A stretch of DNA of 61,681 bases from Shewanella sp. SR44-3 (GTDB taxonomy: Bacteria; Pseudomonadota; Gammaproteobacteria; Enterobacterales; Shewanellaceae), in contig NZ_JACJDV010000018.1 of the NCBI RefSeq assembly GCF_014163735.1, positions 1 to 61,681 of the forward strand, given 5' to 3'. A program made the position numbers and the translations under genes. Positions within the stretch are counted from its first letter, which is position 1. Each line of letters starts with the position of its first letter. This document shows, one piece after another, positions 60,700 to 61,681 of this stretch. The notes below the pieces were generated by a model. That model saw only the letters and a list, made by a program, of their open reading frames with translations. It had not been told where the DNA came from and made no database searches.

Positions 60700-61212
60700 A
60701 TGATTGTAGAGGTTGTTCCTTATCGTCTTGAGTGGCGAAAGGATTTTGAGATTGAAAAAGAGGTTCTGATTAAATATCTTGGCGGGCACATCTCTGAAAT
60801 CCACCATATTGGCAGTACCTCAGTTATTGGACTTGCTGCAAAACCTATAATTGACATCATTCTTGAAGTTCCTAGTCTCATTAAACTTGATAGCGAGCTA
60901 AATGTTTTTCAGGTTTTGGGTTACGAAGCCATGGGTGAGTTCGGTATTAGAGGTCGGAGATATTATCGAAAAGGTGGCGGCAATAGAACTCACCAGATCC
61001 ATGCATTTGAAGTTGGTGACGCCAATATAGATAGACATATCGCTTTTCGAGACTACTTGGCTGCGCACCCTGCCGTAAGGTTAGAGTATCAGGATCTCAA
61101 GATCCAGTTAGCTAAGGAATGCGAGAATGATATTGACCAATATTGCACTGGTAAAGATAGTTTTGTTAAGCACCATGAAGCAAAAGCACTACAGTGGGTT
61201 GCAAAAGTTTAA
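60700..61212 (+). CDS. GrpB family protein (nucleotidyltransferase fold)
   Basis: This 170-residue GrpB domain starts with 'IVEVVPYRLEWRKDFEIEKE'. 'HHIGSTSVIGLAAKPIIDI' is the conserved GSTS..G..AKP.ID nucleotidyltransferase-like core, followed by 'RIHxF'-type 'HQIHAFEV' and 'HIAFRDYLAAHP'. Reaction and target are unknown; some family members are linked to CoA metabolism. ATG 60700 has a strong AGGGGGAG upstream and gives the usual family length. The frame is open 189 bp further upstream, but that part is the DUF3617-like remnant. Repeat A copy 4 follows 37 bp later. Confidence 0.88.
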   Translation: MIVEVVPYRLEWRKDFEIEKEVLIKYLGGHISEIHHIGSTSVIGLAAKPIIDIILEVPSLIKLDSELNVFQVLGYEAMGEFGIRGRRYYRKGGGNRTHQIHAFEVGDANIDRHIAFRDYLAAHPAVRLEYQDLKIQLAKECENDIDQYCTGKDSFVKHHEAKALQWVAKV

Positions 61213-61248
61213 CGTTGATAGCCATTGTTAACTCGCGATAAGTAACAA

Positions 61249-61466
61249 AGGTGATCTTGGTCATTGGACTCATTGTTCGCGTGGTGCCGTATGTTTATTG
61301 GTAAAAACTCCCTATGGGCTCGGCGCAGCATCCCTGATGCCTAACTCAATAGAGTAACTCGAACCATTTAGTCGCACACCCTCCCATTAGCATCAGAGTT
61401 AACATTTAGATAAAAAATCAGCATGTGCATCATGGTTAAGTTCTGACACGTTTTTGTCCAAAAAAG
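61249..61466 (+). repeat. Repeat A, copy 4
   Basis: AGGTGATCTTGGTCATTGGACT is followed by the diverged core (GGGCTCGGCGCAGCATCCCT), CGAACCATTTAGTCGCACAC and the full tail with GATAAAAAATCAGCATGTGC and TTTTTGTCCAAAAA. The outer arms have drifted, so they pair less well than in copy 2. Confidence 0.85.
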
Positions 61467-61487
61467 TGTTTTTGAATAAACTCAATT

Positions 61488-61566
61488 GGTGATCACGGCC
61501 ATTGGGCTAACGTCCCGAGTGACGCCGTGAACATATCCCTATGGGCTCGGGCGCAGCGTAAGCGTC
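61488..61566 (+). repeat. Repeat A, copy 5 (left part only)
   Basis: GGTGATCACGGCCATTGGGC is followed by CGAGTGACGCCGTGAAC and GGGCTCGGGCGCAGC, where similarity ends. It lies 21 bp after copy 4 in the same direction, so the two form a tandem pair. Confidence 0.8.
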
Positions 61567-61681
61567 TGGGCAACTACACCTATCTTTTAAAATTCCATGG
61601 TAACAGGCTGTCTATATCCGGTGCTGGTTGGCACAGTTCATTAAGGCAAGCCATGATGTAATCAAATGGGACTAAGCCATT

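Larger units (their letters stand above)
61213..61681. other. Gene-free right end with two repeat A copies
   Basis: These 469 bp contain repeat A copies 4 and 5 and, after 61567, sequence I cannot assign. No gene is visible. The stretch continues beyond the window. Confidence 0.7.

Overview
The window reads as a chromosomal segment of a gammaproteobacterium, most likely a Shewanella. The main reason is gene order. gltD-gltB, a stand-alone histidine phosphotransfer protein (HptA), OxyR, a membrane adenylate cyclase (CyaC), MutH, RppH, PtsP, a TSUP permease, ThyA, NhaA, NhaR, SdhE, YgfX, NadB, RpoE-RseABC, LepA, LepB, Rnc, Era, RecO, PdxJ and AcpS follow each other as I recall them in Shewanella oneidensis. 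A separate HptA, which replaces the missing phosphotransfer domain of the Arc system, is itself a Shewanella trait. I found no rRNA, tRNA or CRISPR array.

Layout. 1-5039: a membrane protein, a DUF2750 protein, anmK and an M23 peptidase face left, and tyrS faces right. 5040-6660: 1.6 kb without a credible gene, filled with two dispersed repeat families (called A and B here). 6661-10062: leftward NTF2-like, TRIC, DUF2721, CbiB-like and mtnN genes. 10162-20038: a probable seven-gene leftward operon of TonB receptor, TVP38/FAD-oxidoreductase fusion, YnjB-YnjC-YnjD ABC transporter, YnjF-like CDP-alcohol transferase and sterol-desaturase-like enzyme. 20275-26059: a DoxX-like protein, a cytochrome c/Ftr1 iron permease fusion behind a Fur box, a broken DCC gene, a monooxygenase, a nitroreductase, a band-7-like membrane protein and a methyltransferase. 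26217-59124: the conserved backbone (nitrogen assimilation, Arc/oxidative/cAMP regulation, mismatch repair, envelope stress, ribosome and membrane biogenesis). 59306-61681: an Mpo1-like protein followed by a small accessory patch (GNAT, a DUF3617 remnant, GrpB, two A repeats).

The backbone is interrupted between oxyR and cyaC (34277-37004) by one AT-rich gene for a KAP-like P-loop NTPase. It lies between a repeat A and a repeat B, in the same A-then-B order as the gene-poor block after tyrS. The A-cargo-B arrangement, with a possible solitary defence-type NTPase as cargo, is the best candidate here for something undescribed. Other points of note are the absence of lgt from the conserved ptsP-thyA interval, a cluster of DnaA boxes between mutH and rppH, a CRP-like site in front of the adenylate cyclase gene, a LiuR-like palindrome in front of gltB, and a sigma-E promoter in front of rpoE.

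All functional calls come from reading motifs, lengths and gene order by eye. No database search was run.
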